From: Hymenobacter gummosus | Lineage (GTDB): Bacteria > Bacteroidota > Bacteroidia > Cytophagales > Hymenobacteraceae | Assembly (NCBI RefSeq): GCF_003970915.1 | Contig: NZ_RXOF01000007.1 | Coordinates: 62,001 to 126,000 of the forward strand | Length of the DNA: 64,000 nt | Direction: 5' to 3' | Shown: in pieces, positions 10,152 through 19,813 of the stretch | How positions within the stretch are numbered: the stretch's first letter is position 1 | How the letters are laid out: each line of letters begins with the position of its first letter | Notes under the pieces: generated by a model | Seen by the model: only the letters and a program-made list of their open reading frames with translations | Told to the model about the DNA's origin: nothing | Database searches by the model: none | Translations under genes and position numbers: made by a program

Positions 10152-11711
10152 TTACTGGCGCAGCAGGCGGCCGGTCCAGCGGCGGCCGTCGGCGGCGGTG
10201 AGCTGCAGCGCGTAGAGGCCGGCGGGCAGGCCCGTGAGCGGCACGCTGGCCGCGGCGCCGGGGGCGGCGGGCAGCGCCTGCCGATGCAACGTGCGGCCCA
10301 GCGCATCCAGCAGCGTGAGCGTGGTACCGCGGCCCAGCCCGGCCGGCAGCACCACGCGGGCCGTAGGGCCGGCAGCGGGGTTGGGGTACACACGCAGCGG
10401 CCCGGCCACGGACGCGCCGGCCAAGGCCGTGACCTGCCGTGGCGTGGTGGCCTTCAACCGGGCTATCCAGCCAGCGCTGCTGCCTCCGCCTACCACCGCC
10501 GTGCCCGCCACCACCGCCACCGAGTCGCCGGCCAGCGGCTGCCAGTCGTAGGCGCGGATGCGGGTCGTGTTGGAGCCGGCGGTTAGGGTACGGCGGCTCA
10601 GCCACTGGCCCGTGGACGAAAGACGGTGAACGTATACGTAAGAGGAAAGCGTGCTTCCCGGCCGGCTGGTCATATCATAAGTAGCCGCCAACAGCGTCCC
10701 ATCCGCTTGCCGGTACACGCGTAGCACATCCGTGGAGGTACTACGCCCACCTGGCAAGCGCGTCTGCCAGCGTACGTTTAGAGCTGTATCTATCGCTACT
10801 ACCCAAGCCTCCACGTCAACGTAGCCGGGCTGACTAGGTACAGGTACGCTCACCCGGCAGTTGAGCACGTAGCCTGCGCCATTGGGTAATTCCAGCGTAT
10901 GGCCCCACAGCCGAGTATAATGCTCCGTCCAAGATGAGTCTTGGACGACAATAATTTTACGCCGCCGCTCATTGCCCAGTGAATCCGTCACTACAAGCAT
11001 GGGGTGGAAGCCAGGACCGGCTTGGGCGGACCCAGTGAGCAGGTAGCCCCCGTCGGGGCGGCGCACCGCGTCGGTGCCGTAAGCGTTGCCGTACGAAAGT
11101 GGTGAGCCGTACGTGCGTTGCCACAGCAGGGTACCGGCCGTGTCCGTGCGGATGAGTTGGTAGCGAATCGGCAGTGGATTTGAGCCCGGCCCGCCCGACA
11201 AGCGTTCGAAGGTGTACCCGGCCAAGGAAAACCCACGGCTATCTGGCAGGACGCAGGTAATGAAGCCCGAGGTAGCAGCGGCCCGATACGTCACGCCGGA
11301 CAGCGTGTCCCCGTTGGGCTTTATTTTCTGCAAGTAAGGCAGCGGGTTGGGCCAACCGCTCAAGAGCGGTCCGGCTATACTGCCTGCAAGTACCCAGCGG
11401 TTGCCCCACGGTTTGAGGTCCTGCTCGCCCGAAATCATGACCCGTCCGCGGCGCTGCCACTGCAGCGTGCCGGCCGTGTCATAACGAGTGTAAACATGAG
11501 GGAAATCTGGCCGGGCGTCGCCCATCCCAGTTGTCCAGTAGCCGCCCGGCGTTGCACGCACGCCCAGAAAAACCGTTTCCCGTACCGGAGCAGGAAGGGT
11601 AACGCCCTGCTCCCAAGGAGGCCCAAAGCGCTGGGCATTGGCGCTGTTTGCCAGTAGCCACAGGCCGAGCGCGAGCAGCCTGGCCGCCCGCGCCCATCCG
11701 TGCTTATTCAT
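10152..11711 (-). CDS. Large secreted T9SS cargo protein, function unknown
   Basis: 519 residues from ATG at 11711, which overlaps the stop of the upstream gene (ATGAATAA). An extended frame to 11735 is possible but would start before the signal peptide MNKHGWARAARLLALGLWL. The body has repeated segments of the type GGYLLTGSAQAG and RTDTAGTLLWQRTYG, resembling the delta-60/SBBP-like beta-propeller repeats common in Bacteroidota secreted proteins. It ends with a T9SS type-A domain (VYPNPAAGPTARVVLP ... LPAGLYALQL). No enzymatic motif seen. It is co-transcribed with and translationally coupled to the preceding beta-helix protein, suggesting both are exported together to the cell surface. Confidence 0.85.
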   Translation of the reverse strand: MNKHGWARAARLLALGLWLLANSANAQRFGPPWEQGVTLPAPVRETVFLGVRATPGGYWTTGMGDARPDFPHVYTRYDTAGTLQWQRRGRVMISGEQDLKPWGNRWVLAGSIAGPLLSGWPNPLPYLQKIKPNGDTLSGVTYRAAATSGFITCVLPDSRGFSLAGYTFERLSGGPGSNPLPIRYQLIRTDTAGTLLWQRTYGSPLSYGNAYGTDAVRRPDGGYLLTGSAQAGPGFHPMLVVTDSLGNERRRKIIVVQDSSWTEHYTRLWGHTLELPNGAGYVLNCRVSVPVPSQPGYVDVEAWVVAIDTALNVRWQTRLPGGRSTSTDVLRVYRQADGTLLAATYDMTSRPGSTLSSYVYVHRLSSTGQWLSRRTLTAGSNTTRIRAYDWQPLAGDSVAVVAGTAVVGGGSSAGWIARLKATTPRQVTALAGASVAGPLRVYPNPAAGPTARVVLPAGLGRGTTLTLLDALGRTLHRQALPAAPGAAASVPLTGLPAGLYALQLTAADGRRWTGRLLRQ

Positions 11712-14016
11712 TAACAACCTGCAGACGTTGCACATCTACCGGCCGCCCGGCCACCACCAGCGCACAGGCGTACTGACCTGCTGGTAGGGTCTTTAGGTCC
11801 AGCACGGCTTCGCGCTGCCCGGCCTGAGTGGTTTGGCGGAACACGACCTTGCCCGTGAGCAGGCTGCTCAACCGCAGTTCTGCTCCCTCGGCCAGTGCCC
11901 CCAACTCGTAGTACACGCGCACCTGCCGGCTGGCCGGGTTGGGAAACAGCTCCCGGATACTGCCCGGCGCGGCCGCTTGATGTAGGCGCGAAATAACAGC
12001 GGCGGGCATTGCCCGCTCGGAAGCTGGCATCAACGACACGCCGGGGCAGTAGTAGCGCAGCAGCGTAGCCGCAGGCTCGGCCGCGCCGGTGGCCGTCAGG
12101 GCTACTTGGTGCAGGGCTGCGCTATCAGCGGCAGCCAGCCGTTCACCCGGCTGGGGCCGAACATGCTGCAGGCTGCTGGTCACGGCCAGATAGCTGGCCC
12201 AGGCCCGGCAATCAGCATTGGCAGCGCCGTTGCTGAGCAGGTGATTACGCAGTCGGGCAGCCCCTGTTTGATTCTGGCCCTCATACGTATAATAACGCAG
12301 CAGCGTAAGGGTCAACTGGTTGTATGCCTCGGCATTGGCCGCTGGCAGGGATAAAGCGTAGGCTTCCAGTGCAGCCGTCAGATTAAGTGCCAGATGCGCC
12401 TGTGCTATTTCGCCCGCGTACTGCCGCAGGCGGTACGCCGGGGCAGCACGGCGGCGTACCGTGTCCATCAGCGCCACCACGTAGCTGCTCAAAGTGCCCG
12501 TTCCGCGGTTGACACCCACCAGTGGGCTAAAGCCGCGAGCATTGCAGTTGTTAGTGGAATTAGGGGTGATGCCCATGTTGGAAACGGTGCCGCTAGTACC
12601 ACCACTAATACCGGGCACCGCTTCGTCACCCGAGTTATATCGGTAATACACAAAACTGCCGTTGCTCCCGTCGTTTTCAACGTGCGAAAATGAGCCGCCT
12701 GACGCCGGCACAAACTTGTTGCCGGCAGGTACTGACACTGTTCCTTTAGTAGGCAGGAAGGCGTTGCTTTGTACCCAGATACCGCGCATCCCAGACAAGG
12801 CCGGCGGGGCAATGGTATTGCATTGCAGCTGAAAATTCGTGCTCAGGCTGGAATTGGGCAAAATGCGGAAGCCGTTGGCGCAGTTGGTAATTACATTGGA
12901 ATTGACGGATTGCGTACCACTGCTGGTGCCGCGCAGGCTGATGCCATAGGTGAGGTCTTGCAGCGCATTTTCCGATAACTCTGCTGCCAGGTCTTCTATC
13001 AGGATACCGGTTTGGCTTCGGGTGCTGGTCGTATCCTGCCCGTTGCTGCCGGTTACGGTCAATAGGAAATTCTGGCTGCTTTGCAGCCTGATTAACGCTC
13101 CATAGGCCGGCGCCGTGGCCGATACTTGCTGGGTGGCGTAGCGGCCCGCGTCCAGCAGAACGTTACCCAGCACGTAGCTGCCCTTGGTATCGTCGAGCCA
13201 GTAGCCGGCTACCCGCATGTTCTCCAGGGTGTTGCCGTCCATCTGAAAATCGCCGCAATTGGCCACGTTGTTCACGATGCCGTAGATGGAGTTGACGATG
13301 CGGTTGTTGTGAATTACGACGTCGTCTTGAAGATCCAACGGGCACTGCGGATTGAGGTGAATAGCCTCGTAGTTATAGAACCAGGTCGCAGGGGTAGTAT
13401 TCACATAGGTATTGAATGGCCCCAGCATGTACTGAGCTTCCGAGTACAGCAAGTTGCTCTGCAGCAGGCACGGGTTAGGCCCGGCGCCATCGTGCTTGCC
13501 TTCATCAAAGAGGTGGTAGTAGTTGTAGTAAAAGCCGGTATTGTTGATTTCATAGTGACTAAGCTCCGAGCTGGGTGGAATATACACGCCGGTATACGCG
13601 TGGGCCACTACCGATTCTTCCAGCTCCAGTACCTGGCCGGGCTCGTCGGGGTCCAGCACGATGCCGCTCCACATAACATTGCAGGCGGCCCGAAAAATGG
13701 CCTCTTCGGCGTGCAGGGTAGCGTTTTTGCCCAGCCGGATGCGCAGGCCGGTAACGCGCCGCACGGGCGAGGTGCGACCATAGCCGTCGATGTAAAAAAC
13801 CGTTCCGGGCTTGACGTTGAAGTAGCCGTTTTCCAGCAGCAGCTCGCCCACCACGTGGTAAGTGCCGCTGAACGTGGCCCCGCCGCTGATGGTGGTTACG
13901 CTGGTGGTGGAGCCCAGCACCGTCATGCCAGCGAAAGAGCAGGGGCCGTTGTGCACGCTGACGGGCTGTGCAACCTGCGCGGTAGCCCTCATGCTACCAA
14001 GCCAGCCGGCCAGCAT
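11704..14016 (-). CDS. Parallel beta-helix T9SS cargo protein, N-terminus uncertain
   Basis: About 770 residues from ATG at 14016. The central part contains short Asn- and Gly-rich repeats such as NVITNCANGFRILPNSSL and ISLRGTSSGTQSVNS, as in right-handed parallel beta-helix (pectate-lyase-like) proteins. It ends with a T9SS type-A domain (ELFPNPASRQVRVYYE ... LPAGQYACALV). Upstream of 14016 the frame continues through LFGRRLWLLGLI, which looks like the front half of a signal peptide. The true start is therefore probably further upstream and lost in the poly-G tract beginning at 14065. The following gene overlaps its stop. Substrate unknown; a role in binding or cleaving polysaccharide is possible but not shown. 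Confidence 0.8.
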   Translation of the reverse strand: MLAGWLGSMRATAQVAQPVSVHNGPCSFAGMTVLGSTTSVTTISGGATFSGTYHVVGELLLENGYFNVKPGTVFYIDGYGRTSPVRRVTGLRIRLGKNATLHAEEAIFRAACNVMWSGIVLDPDEPGQVLELEESVVAHAYTGVYIPPSSELSHYEINNTGFYYNYYHLFDEGKHDGAGPNPCLLQSNLLYSEAQYMLGPFNTYVNTTPATWFYNYEAIHLNPQCPLDLQDDVVIHNNRIVNSIYGIVNNVANCGDFQMDGNTLENMRVAGYWLDDTKGSYVLGNVLLDAGRYATQQVSATAPAYGALIRLQSSQNFLLTVTGSNGQDTTSTRSQTGILIEDLAAELSENALQDLTYGISLRGTSSGTQSVNSNVITNCANGFRILPNSSLSTNFQLQCNTIAPPALSGMRGIWVQSNAFLPTKGTVSVPAGNKFVPASGGSFSHVENDGSNGSFVYYRYNSGDEAVPGISGGTSGTVSNMGITPNSTNNCNARGFSPLVGVNRGTGTLSSYVVALMDTVRRRAAPAYRLRQYAGEIAQAHLALNLTAALEAYALSLPAANAEAYNQLTLTLLRYYTYEGQNQTGAARLRNHLLSNGAANADCRAWASYLAVTSSLQHVRPQPGERLAAADSAALHQVALTATGAAEPAATLLRYYCPGVSLMPASERAMPAAVISRLHQAAAPGSIRELFPNPASRQVRVYYELGALAEGAELRLSSLLTGKVVFRQTTQAGQREAVLDLKTLPAGQYACALVVAGRPVDVQRLQVVNE

Positions 14017-14064
14017 TATTAGGCCAAGCAGCCACAGCCGCCGGCCAAACAGAGGGTTGTGTGT

Positions 14065-14213
<149 letters not shown>

Positions 14214-14367
14214 AAGAGTACGCATAAGCCGTTGAGTAAGAAATGAGAAAAAGAGAAACTACTGAAAGTCAAGGTAAGGCGCCGGCCGGCTACTTCCCGT
14301 TCGTTAACTGATTTTTAATCTGCCGCTGACGCCAGCAGCGCCGTTCGGCCCTTGCCGCATTTATGCC

Positions 14368-14375
14368 TACTTTTG
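14368..14375 (+). promoter_or_regulatory. Candidate -7 box TACTTTTG
   Basis: Exact match to the Bacteroidota -7 consensus TAnnTTTG, 20 bases before the ATG at 14396. A TTG lies upstream, but only 13 bases away, shorter than usual. It supports 14396, not 14363, as the start of the DUF2723 gene. Confidence 0.45.
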
Positions 14376-14395
14376 GCCTCCTTGAACATTCCCGT

Positions 14396-17300
14396 ATGCA
14401 GCGTTACTCGCGTTTGAATAACCTGGTGGGCTGGCTGGTATTTGCCGTGGCCACCATTACCTATCTGCTCACCCTGGAGCCCACGGCCAGTTTCTGGGAC
14501 TGCGGCGAGTTTATTGCCTGCTCCTACAAGCTGCTGGTGCCGCACCCGCCCGGGGCCCCCACCTTCCTGCTGCTGGGCCGCCTGTTCTCCCTGTTCAGCT
14601 TCGGCGACGTGACCAAGGTGGCGGTGCTGGTCAACGCCCTGTCGGCGCTCAGCTCCTCGTTCACGGTGCTGTTCCTGTTCTGGACCATCACCATGCTGGC
14701 CAAGAAGCTGGTGCTGCACCGCCCCGGCATGCACGACGACCGGACGCTGGAGCCCACCACCGGGCAGAGCCTGCTCATCCTGGGCAGCGGCGTAGTGGGC
14801 GCCCTGGCCCTCACCTTCTCCGACTCGTTCTGGTTCAACGCCGTGGAAGCCGAGGTGTACGCCATGTCTTCGCTGTGCACCGCCGCGGTGGTGTGGCTGA
14901 TGCTGAAGTGGGAAAACCGCGCCGACGAGTACGACTCGGATAAGTGGCTGATTCTGATTGCCTACGTAATGGGCCTCAGCATCGGGGTGCACTTACTGAA
15001 CCTGCTGGCCATTCCGGCCCTGGGCCTGGTATACTACTTCCGCCGCCACGCCACGCCCACCTGGATGGGCGGCTTCGTCACCCTGGTCATCAGCAGCATT
15101 ATCGTCGGGCTGATTCTGGTGGGCATTATCCCCGGCCTGCCCTCCATTGCCGGCTGGTTTGAGGTGCTGTTCGTCAACTCCTTCGGGCTGCCCTTCAACT
15201 CGGGCCTGATTTTCTTCCTGCTCATCTTCTTCGGGCTGCTGTGGTTTGGCTTCCGCTACTCCCGGCAGCGCGGCAGCCGCCTGCTCAACACGGCCCTGCT
15301 CAGCCTGGTGTTCATCCTCATCGGCTACTCTTCGTACCTGATTATCCCCATCCGCTCGTCCTTCCTGCCCACCATCAACGAGAACACGCCCAACGACGTG
15401 CTGTCGTTCGTGAGCTACCTGAAGCGCGAGCAGTACGGCGACCGGCCCCTGCTCTACGGCCCGCAGTTTAACGCCCAGCCCATCAGCCAGACCGAGGGTG
15501 CCCCGCGCTACGTGCGCGGCAAGGACAAGTACGAAATTGCTGAGCACCGCCTCGAAACCAACTACAACGACGCCGACAAGGTGCTGCTGCCGCGCCTGTA
15601 CTCTCCCGACCCCGGCCACATTCAGCAGTACCAGAAATGGGGCGTAAACGTGCGCCAGGTGGAGGACCCCGCCACCGGTCAGCCCAGCTACGCCAAGCCC
15701 ACCATGGGCGAAAACCTGGGCTTCCTGTTCCGCTACCAGATGGGCCACATGTTCTGGCGCTACTTCCTGTGGAACTTCGTCGGCCGCGACTCCGACGTGC
15801 AGCAGGCCGGCGTGCTCTGGCCCACTGAGAAGTCGGCCAACCTGCCCGAGCGCGTAGCCGACAGCATGGCCCGCAACAACTTCTTCGCCATTCCGCTGCT
15901 GCTGGGTTTGGTGGGCCTGTTCTTCCACGTGCGCCGCGACGGGCCCAACGCCCTGATGGTGGGCTTCCTGTTCCTGTTTACGGGCATTGCCATCGTCATT
16001 TACCTCAACCAGCCGCCCATCGAGCCGCGCGAGCGGGACTACACCTTCGCCGGCGCCACCTACGCCTTTGCCATCTGGATTGGCCTGGGGGTGCTGGGCC
16101 TGGCTGATTTGCTGAAAGCCGCCCTCAAGGCCGACGGCGCCCGCGGCGGCGTGGCCGTGGCCCTGGGCCTGCTGGCCCCCGTGCTGATGGCCGCCCAGGG
16201 TTGGGACGACCACGACCGGTCGGACCGCTACAACTCGGTGGACTCGGCCAAGAACCTGCTGAACTCGCTGCAGCCCAACGCCATCCTGTTTACCAACGGC
16301 GACAACGACACCTTCCCGCTCTGGTACGCCCAGGAAGTGGAGGGCGTGCGTACCGACGTGCGCGTGGCCGTGCTCAGCTACCTCAACACCGACTGGTACA
16401 TCGACCAGATGAAGCGCCCGAGCTACAAGTCGGCCCCGCTGCCCATCTCGATGGAGCACGCGGTGTACCAGCAGGGCACCAACGACTACCTGCCCTACGT
16501 GGAGAACCCCTCGGTGAAGGACGTGGACCTGAAGCAGTTCATGCAGTTGGTCGAGCAGAACTCCCCGCTGCTGCAGGTGGCCACCCAGAGCGGCCGCCCG
16601 CTGATGTCCTTCCCCACCCGTAAGTTCTTCCTGCCCATCGACACCACGGCCGTGAAGCAGCTGGGCCTCATCCCGGCCGACCGCCGCTCCCAGCTGGTGG
16701 GCCGCATGGAGTGGGACATGGGCCGCGGCGCCATTGAGAAGAAGAACCTGGTGATTCTGGACATGCTGGCCACCAATAACTGGCAGCGCCCCATCTACTT
16801 CTCCTCCACCGTGAACTCGCAGGACTTCATGAACCTGCAGCCCTACTTCCAGCTCGAAGGCCTGGCCTACCGCATCCTGCCGCTGAAAGACCCCAACTAC
16901 GACCCGCGTAGCGGGCAGGAGGGCTACGTGGAGAAGCAGCTGATGTATGACATCATGATGAAGCGCTTCGCCTTCCGCAACCTCGACCGCGCCGACATCT
17001 TCTACGACGAGAACAACCTGCGCTTCCCGGCCAACTACCGCGACAAGTTCTACCGCCTGGCCCAAGCCTACGTGGACGCCGGCGACAAGGTCAAGGCTAA
17101 GGAGGTCATGGACTACTGCTTCAAGGTGATGCCCGACAAGTCGATTCCCTACGACTACTACGTGCCGCAGTTCGTGGTGCCGCTCAGCGCCGTGGGCGAG
17201 ACGCAGAAGGCCAACGAAATCATGGATACCATGACCAACCGCGCCCAGCTGGCCCTGCTCTACTACACCACCGCCCCCGAAGGCAGCCTGTTCGACCTGG

Positions 17301-17425
17301 AAATCCAGCTGAACCTGCTCACCCTGCAGAGCGTGTACCGCGCCGCCGAGCAGATTGGCGACCGGGCCCGCGCTACCAAGGCCCTGAACCTGCTGCAGCA
17401 GTACTACCCGCAGCAGGGCGGGTAA
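14396..17425 (+). CDS. DUF2723 membrane glycosyltransferase-like protein (TMEM260/PMT-like)
   Basis: 1009 residues from ATG at 14396; an ATG at 14363 is 11 codons earlier but lies ahead of the -7 box. The N-terminal half is polytopic, with about ten or more hydrophobic helices. It starts MQRYSRLNNLVGWLVF and has the DUF2723 signature EPTASFWDCGEFIACSYKL followed by HPPGAPTFLLLGR. The Asp/Glu in this first loop resemble the catalytic region of GT-C glycosyltransferases such as protein O-mannosyltransferases. The C-terminal half is soluble (FTNGDNDTFPLWYAQEVEG ...), presumably periplasmic, with TPR-like helices at the end. In Bacteroidota such proteins are thought to glycosylate secreted proteins; that role is inferred. 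Monocistronic with its own terminator. Confidence 0.9.
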   Translation: MQRYSRLNNLVGWLVFAVATITYLLTLEPTASFWDCGEFIACSYKLLVPHPPGAPTFLLLGRLFSLFSFGDVTKVAVLVNALSALSSSFTVLFLFWTITMLAKKLVLHRPGMHDDRTLEPTTGQSLLILGSGVVGALALTFSDSFWFNAVEAEVYAMSSLCTAAVVWLMLKWENRADEYDSDKWLILIAYVMGLSIGVHLLNLLAIPALGLVYYFRRHATPTWMGGFVTLVISSIIVGLILVGIIPGLPSIAGWFEVLFVNSFGLPFNSGLIFFLLIFFGLLWFGFRYSRQRGSRLLNTALLSLVFILIGYSSYLIIPIRSSFLPTINENTPNDVLSFVSYLKREQYGDRPLLYGPQFNAQPISQTEGAPRYVRGKDKYEIAEHRLETNYNDADKVLLPRLYSPDPGHIQQYQKWGVNVRQVEDPATGQPSYAKPTMGENLGFLFRYQMGHMFWRYFLWNFVGRDSDVQQAGVLWPTEKSANLPERVADSMARNNFFAIPLLLGLVGLFFHVRRDGPNALMVGFLFLFTGIAIVIYLNQPPIEPRERDYTFAGATYAFAIWIGLGVLGLADLLKAALKADGARGGVAVALGLLAPVLMAAQGWDDHDRSDRYNSVDSAKNLLNSLQPNAILFTNGDNDTFPLWYAQEVEGVRTDVRVAVLSYLNTDWYIDQMKRPSYKSAPLPISMEHAVYQQGTNDYLPYVENPSVKDVDLKQFMQLVEQNSPLLQVATQSGRPLMSFPTRKFFLPIDTTAVKQLGLIPADRRSQLVGRMEWDMGRGAIEKKNLVILDMLATNNWQRPIYFSSTVNSQDFMNLQPYFQLEGLAYRILPLKDPNYDPRSGQEGYVEKQLMYDIMMKRFAFRNLDRADIFYDENNLRFPANYRDKFYRLAQAYVDAGDKVKAKEVMDYCFKVMPDKSIPYDYYVPQFVVPLSAVGETQKANEIMDTMTNRAQLALLYYTTAPEGSLFDLEIQLNLLTLQSVYRAAEQIGDRARATKALNLLQQYYPQQGG

Positions 17426-17449
17426 GTCGTTTCTTCTACCGCAAGTGCC

Positions 17450-17491
17450 CACCGGCCCCGTCGATGCAGCATCGGCGGGGCCGGTGTTTTT
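17450..17491 (+). terminator. Terminator after DUF2723 gene
   Basis: An 11-bp GC stem (CACCGGCCCCG paired with CGGGGCCGGTG) followed by five T, 25 bases after the stop codon at 17425. Classic factor-independent form. Confidence 0.85.
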
Positions 17492-17501
17492 GGCTGAACG
17501 G

Positions 17502-17583
17502 CATTTCTCGCAGAGGTGCGCAGAAAATTGCGCGGAGGTTCGCCGAGTTGTTCAACGACTTTTGCGCACCTCTGCGAGAAATG
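17502..17583. repeat. Perfect 21-bp inverted repeat (CGCAGAGG type)
   Basis: Arms 17502-17522 and 17563-17583 are exact reverse complements, with a 40-base loop that itself contains CGCGGAGG-like words. It lies between the DUF2723 terminator and the start of the GWxTD gene. It resembles CGCAGAGG-rich intergenic repeats I remember from many environmental genomes; I cannot confirm that here. Confidence 0.8.
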
Positions 17584-17630
17584 ACGCCCGCCGGCATAGC
17601 CATTTCCGCACTGCCGACGTTACCTTGCTG

Positions 17631-18854
17631 ATGATGCGTCTGCCGTTGCTACTGCTGCTTTGCCTTTTCCTGGCCGGCCTGGCCCCGGCCCAGCGCCTGC
17701 CCAGCCCCTGGAAGCTGGACTTCGCCGGCCAGTACGACCCCACGCGCCCCAGCATCGATGCCCGGCGCGAGGGCCCTGACAGCCTGCGCCTGTATGTGCG
17801 CTTCCCGGCCGGCACCGCCCCGCGCGCCGACCAGGCCCTGCGCGTGGTGAGCTGGGCCAGCTACGAGGCCCGCCGCCCGGGCTGGCAGGACGACCTCGGC
17901 GCCTTCGGGCAGACCAGCCGCGGCAGCGACGTGACGGTGAGCTTCTGCGTGCCGCTGGCCCCGCTGGCCGCCGCCTCGGTGCTGGCCGTCGGCTCCCTCG
18001 ACGCCATTGCCAACGCCCCGGAAGTCACGGCCTGGCTGCCGCTGACGCCGGCCCTGCGCCAGCGCCCCTTTATCCTGACCGACTCGGCCGGGCGGCCCCT
18101 GCTGCGCCGCTACCTGCGCGTGGGCGAAACCATCACCCTCGACACCTTCGGGCCGGCCCAGCCCGTCACGCTGCGCCGCTTTCCGGCCGACTTCACCCCC
18201 GCCCTGCCGCCCTACACCGACCCGGCCAGCCAGGGCGGCACCCCGCGCAGCCTCACCGCCGAGCTGGTGCAGGAGCTGACGCCCGGCCGGCCCCTGCGCT
18301 TCGCCGAGCCCGGCCTCTACACCCTGCAGATGGGCAGCGCCCCGCCGCTGGGCGTACTGGTGGAGGCCGGCGCCTTCCCCGACGTATCGACCGCCCCGGA
18401 GCTGATTGAGCCCCTGCGCTACCTCACCACCTCGCTGGAGCGGGAGCAGCTGCAGCGGGCCGAGGTGCCCAAGCGCGCCGTCGACGACTTCTGGCTGCGC
18501 GTGGCGAACAACGAGCAGAGCATTGCCCGCATCCTCATCCGCGACTTTTACGGCCGGGTGGCGGCGGCCAACCGCCTCTTCACCGCCCACAAGCCCGGCT
18601 GGATGACCGACCGCGGCCTGCTCTACGTGGTGCTGGGCCCGCCCGACCGGGTGGAGCGCTCCGCCACCGCCGAGCGGTGGGAGTACGTGGGCGTGGAGCG
18701 CAATGCCGCTTACACGTTCCGCGCCAAAGCGAGTACCTTTGCCCCTGACTACTACGAATTGGTGCGCCGGCCCGAGTACGAATGGCTCTGGATGCGCGCC
18801 GTGCAACAATGGAGAACCGGCAAGAACGCCCCCGCCCCTCGGGCCGGCCGCTGA
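17631..18854 (+). CDS. GWxTD domain-containing secreted protein
   Basis: 407 residues from ATG at 17631 (or 17634). A signal peptide MRLPLLLLLCLFLAGLAPAQ precedes a periplasmic protein. The C-terminal part has the GWxTD domain: FYGRVAAANRLFTAHKPGWMTDRGLLYVVLGPPDRVE, where GWMTDRG is the signature, then YELVRRPEYEW. The function of the domain is unknown; it is common in Bacteroidota and some other phyla. The reading frame overlaps the start of rlmB by 46 bases, so the two may be translated in tandem. A TTACCTTG just before the ATG resembles a -7 box with one base missing. Confidence 0.85.
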   Translation: MMRLPLLLLLCLFLAGLAPAQRLPSPWKLDFAGQYDPTRPSIDARREGPDSLRLYVRFPAGTAPRADQALRVVSWASYEARRPGWQDDLGAFGQTSRGSDVTVSFCVPLAPLAAASVLAVGSLDAIANAPEVTAWLPLTPALRQRPFILTDSAGRPLLRRYLRVGETITLDTFGPAQPVTLRRFPADFTPALPPYTDPASQGGTPRSLTAELVQELTPGRPLRFAEPGLYTLQMGSAPPLGVLVEAGAFPDVSTAPELIEPLRYLTTSLEREQLQRAEVPKRAVDDFWLRVANNEQSIARILIRDFYGRVAAANRLFTAHKPGWMTDRGLLYVVLGPPDRVERSATAERWEYVGVERNAAYTFRAKASTFAPDYYELVRRPEYEWLWMRAVQQWRTGKNAPAPRAGR

Positions 18855-19648
18855 ACGAGCGTCGCCCCGACTACAAGAAGTACCCGCCGCGCCAGGCCCC
18901 GGACCGCAGCATCGAGATGGTGTTCGGTCTGCGCCCCATCATGGAAGCGCTGCAGGCCGGCAAGACGCTGGAGAAAATCTACCTGCTAAAGGGTGCCAAG
19001 AACACCATCGTCAGCGACATCAGCGCCCTGGCCCGGGCCGCTGGCACGCCCATTTCGCTGGTGCCCAACGAGAAGCTGGACAACCTCACCCGCAAAAACC
19101 ACCAGGGCGCGGTGGCCTTCCTCTCCCCCATCGACTACGCCCCGCTGGACAACATCCTGCCGACGCTGTTCGAGCAAGGGAAAAGCCCGCTCATTCTGGT
19201 GCTCGACCGCATTACCGACGTGCGCAACTTCGGCGCCATTGCCCGCTCGGCCGAGTGCCTGGGCGTCGACGCCATCGTGGTGCCCACCCACGGCGCGGCC
19301 CAGATGAACGGCGACGCGCTGAAAACCTCCGCCGGTGCCCTTACCCGCGTGCCCGTCTGCCGCGAATCGAACCTGCACGCGACCCTGCGCCGCCTCAAGG
19401 ACTCGGGCCTGCAAGTGGTAGCCTGCACCGAGAAGGGGAACGAGACGCTGGAAAAAGCCACCATCGACATGACCGGCCCGCTGGTGGTGGTGATGGGCAG
19501 CGAGGAAGACGGCATCAGCCCCGAGCTGCAGGACCTGGCCGACGCCCGCCTGCGCATCCCGATGATCGGGCAGATCGGCTCCCTGAACGTATCGGTGGCC
19601 AGCGGCATTCTGCTCTACGAAGTGCTGCGCCAGCGGCTTGTTAATTAA
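18809..19648 (+). CDS. rlmB: 23S rRNA (guanosine-2'-O-)-methyltransferase RlmB (TrmH/SpoU family)
   Basis: 279 residues from ATG at 18809; ATG at 18782 is possible. All three SpoU knot motifs are visible: ITDVRNFGAIARSAECLGV (motif 1), VVVMGSEEDGISPEL (motif 2) and IGSLNVSVASGILLYE (motif 3). The N-terminal RNA-binding domain includes MVFGLRPIMEALQAGKTLEKI. It methylates a ribose in domain V of 23S rRNA using SAM. The gene starts inside the GWxTD gene; an exact TACCTTTG at 18734-18741 could be an internal -7 box. Its last two codons and its stop lie inside an inverted repeat shared with the convergent manC gene. Confidence 0.93.
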   Translation: MENRQERPRPSGRPLNERRPDYKKYPPRQAPDRSIEMVFGLRPIMEALQAGKTLEKIYLLKGAKNTIVSDISALARAAGTPISLVPNEKLDNLTRKNHQGAVAFLSPIDYAPLDNILPTLFEQGKSPLILVLDRITDVRNFGAIARSAECLGVDAIVVPTHGAAQMNGDALKTSAGALTRVPVCRESNLHATLRRLKDSGLQVVACTEKGNETLEKATIDMTGPLVVVMGSEEDGISPELQDLADARLRIPMIGQIGSLNVSVASGILLYEVLRQRLVN

Positions 19649-19813
19649 TAATGAATAATTAAGAATTAATAATTCGCTGCCGACTTTGACTTCGGCCAAA
19701 AACAAGAGCCTGCTCACTGAGCAGGCTCTTTGATTGTCGGGCCAGTATGCCGCAAAGAATCGATATTGACAGTAGAGCCAATTATTAATTCTTAATTATT
19801 CATTATTAATTAT
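19641..19813. repeat. 33-bp perfect inverted repeat carrying the stop codons of two convergent genes
   Basis: Arms 19642-19674 and 19780-19812 are exact reverse complements built from TTAATTAATAATGAATAATT-like words. Both rlmB (plus) and the mannose-1-phosphate guanylyltransferase (minus) end inside their arm with the same codons AAT-TAA, followed by identical sequence with further stops. The loop holds a terminator hairpin. Confidence 0.9.
19704..19731. terminator. Bidirectional terminator between rlmB and manC
   Basis: An 11-bp stem AGAGCCTGCTC/GAGCAGGCTCT with a 3-base loop, flanked by A and T runs, midway between the two convergent genes. Confidence 0.85.

Noticed and set aside
14993-17452. 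819-codon minus-strand frame
   Set aside because: Lies antisense to the DUF2723 gene, whose product has clear family signatures. Long antisense frames are expected in high-GC DNA.
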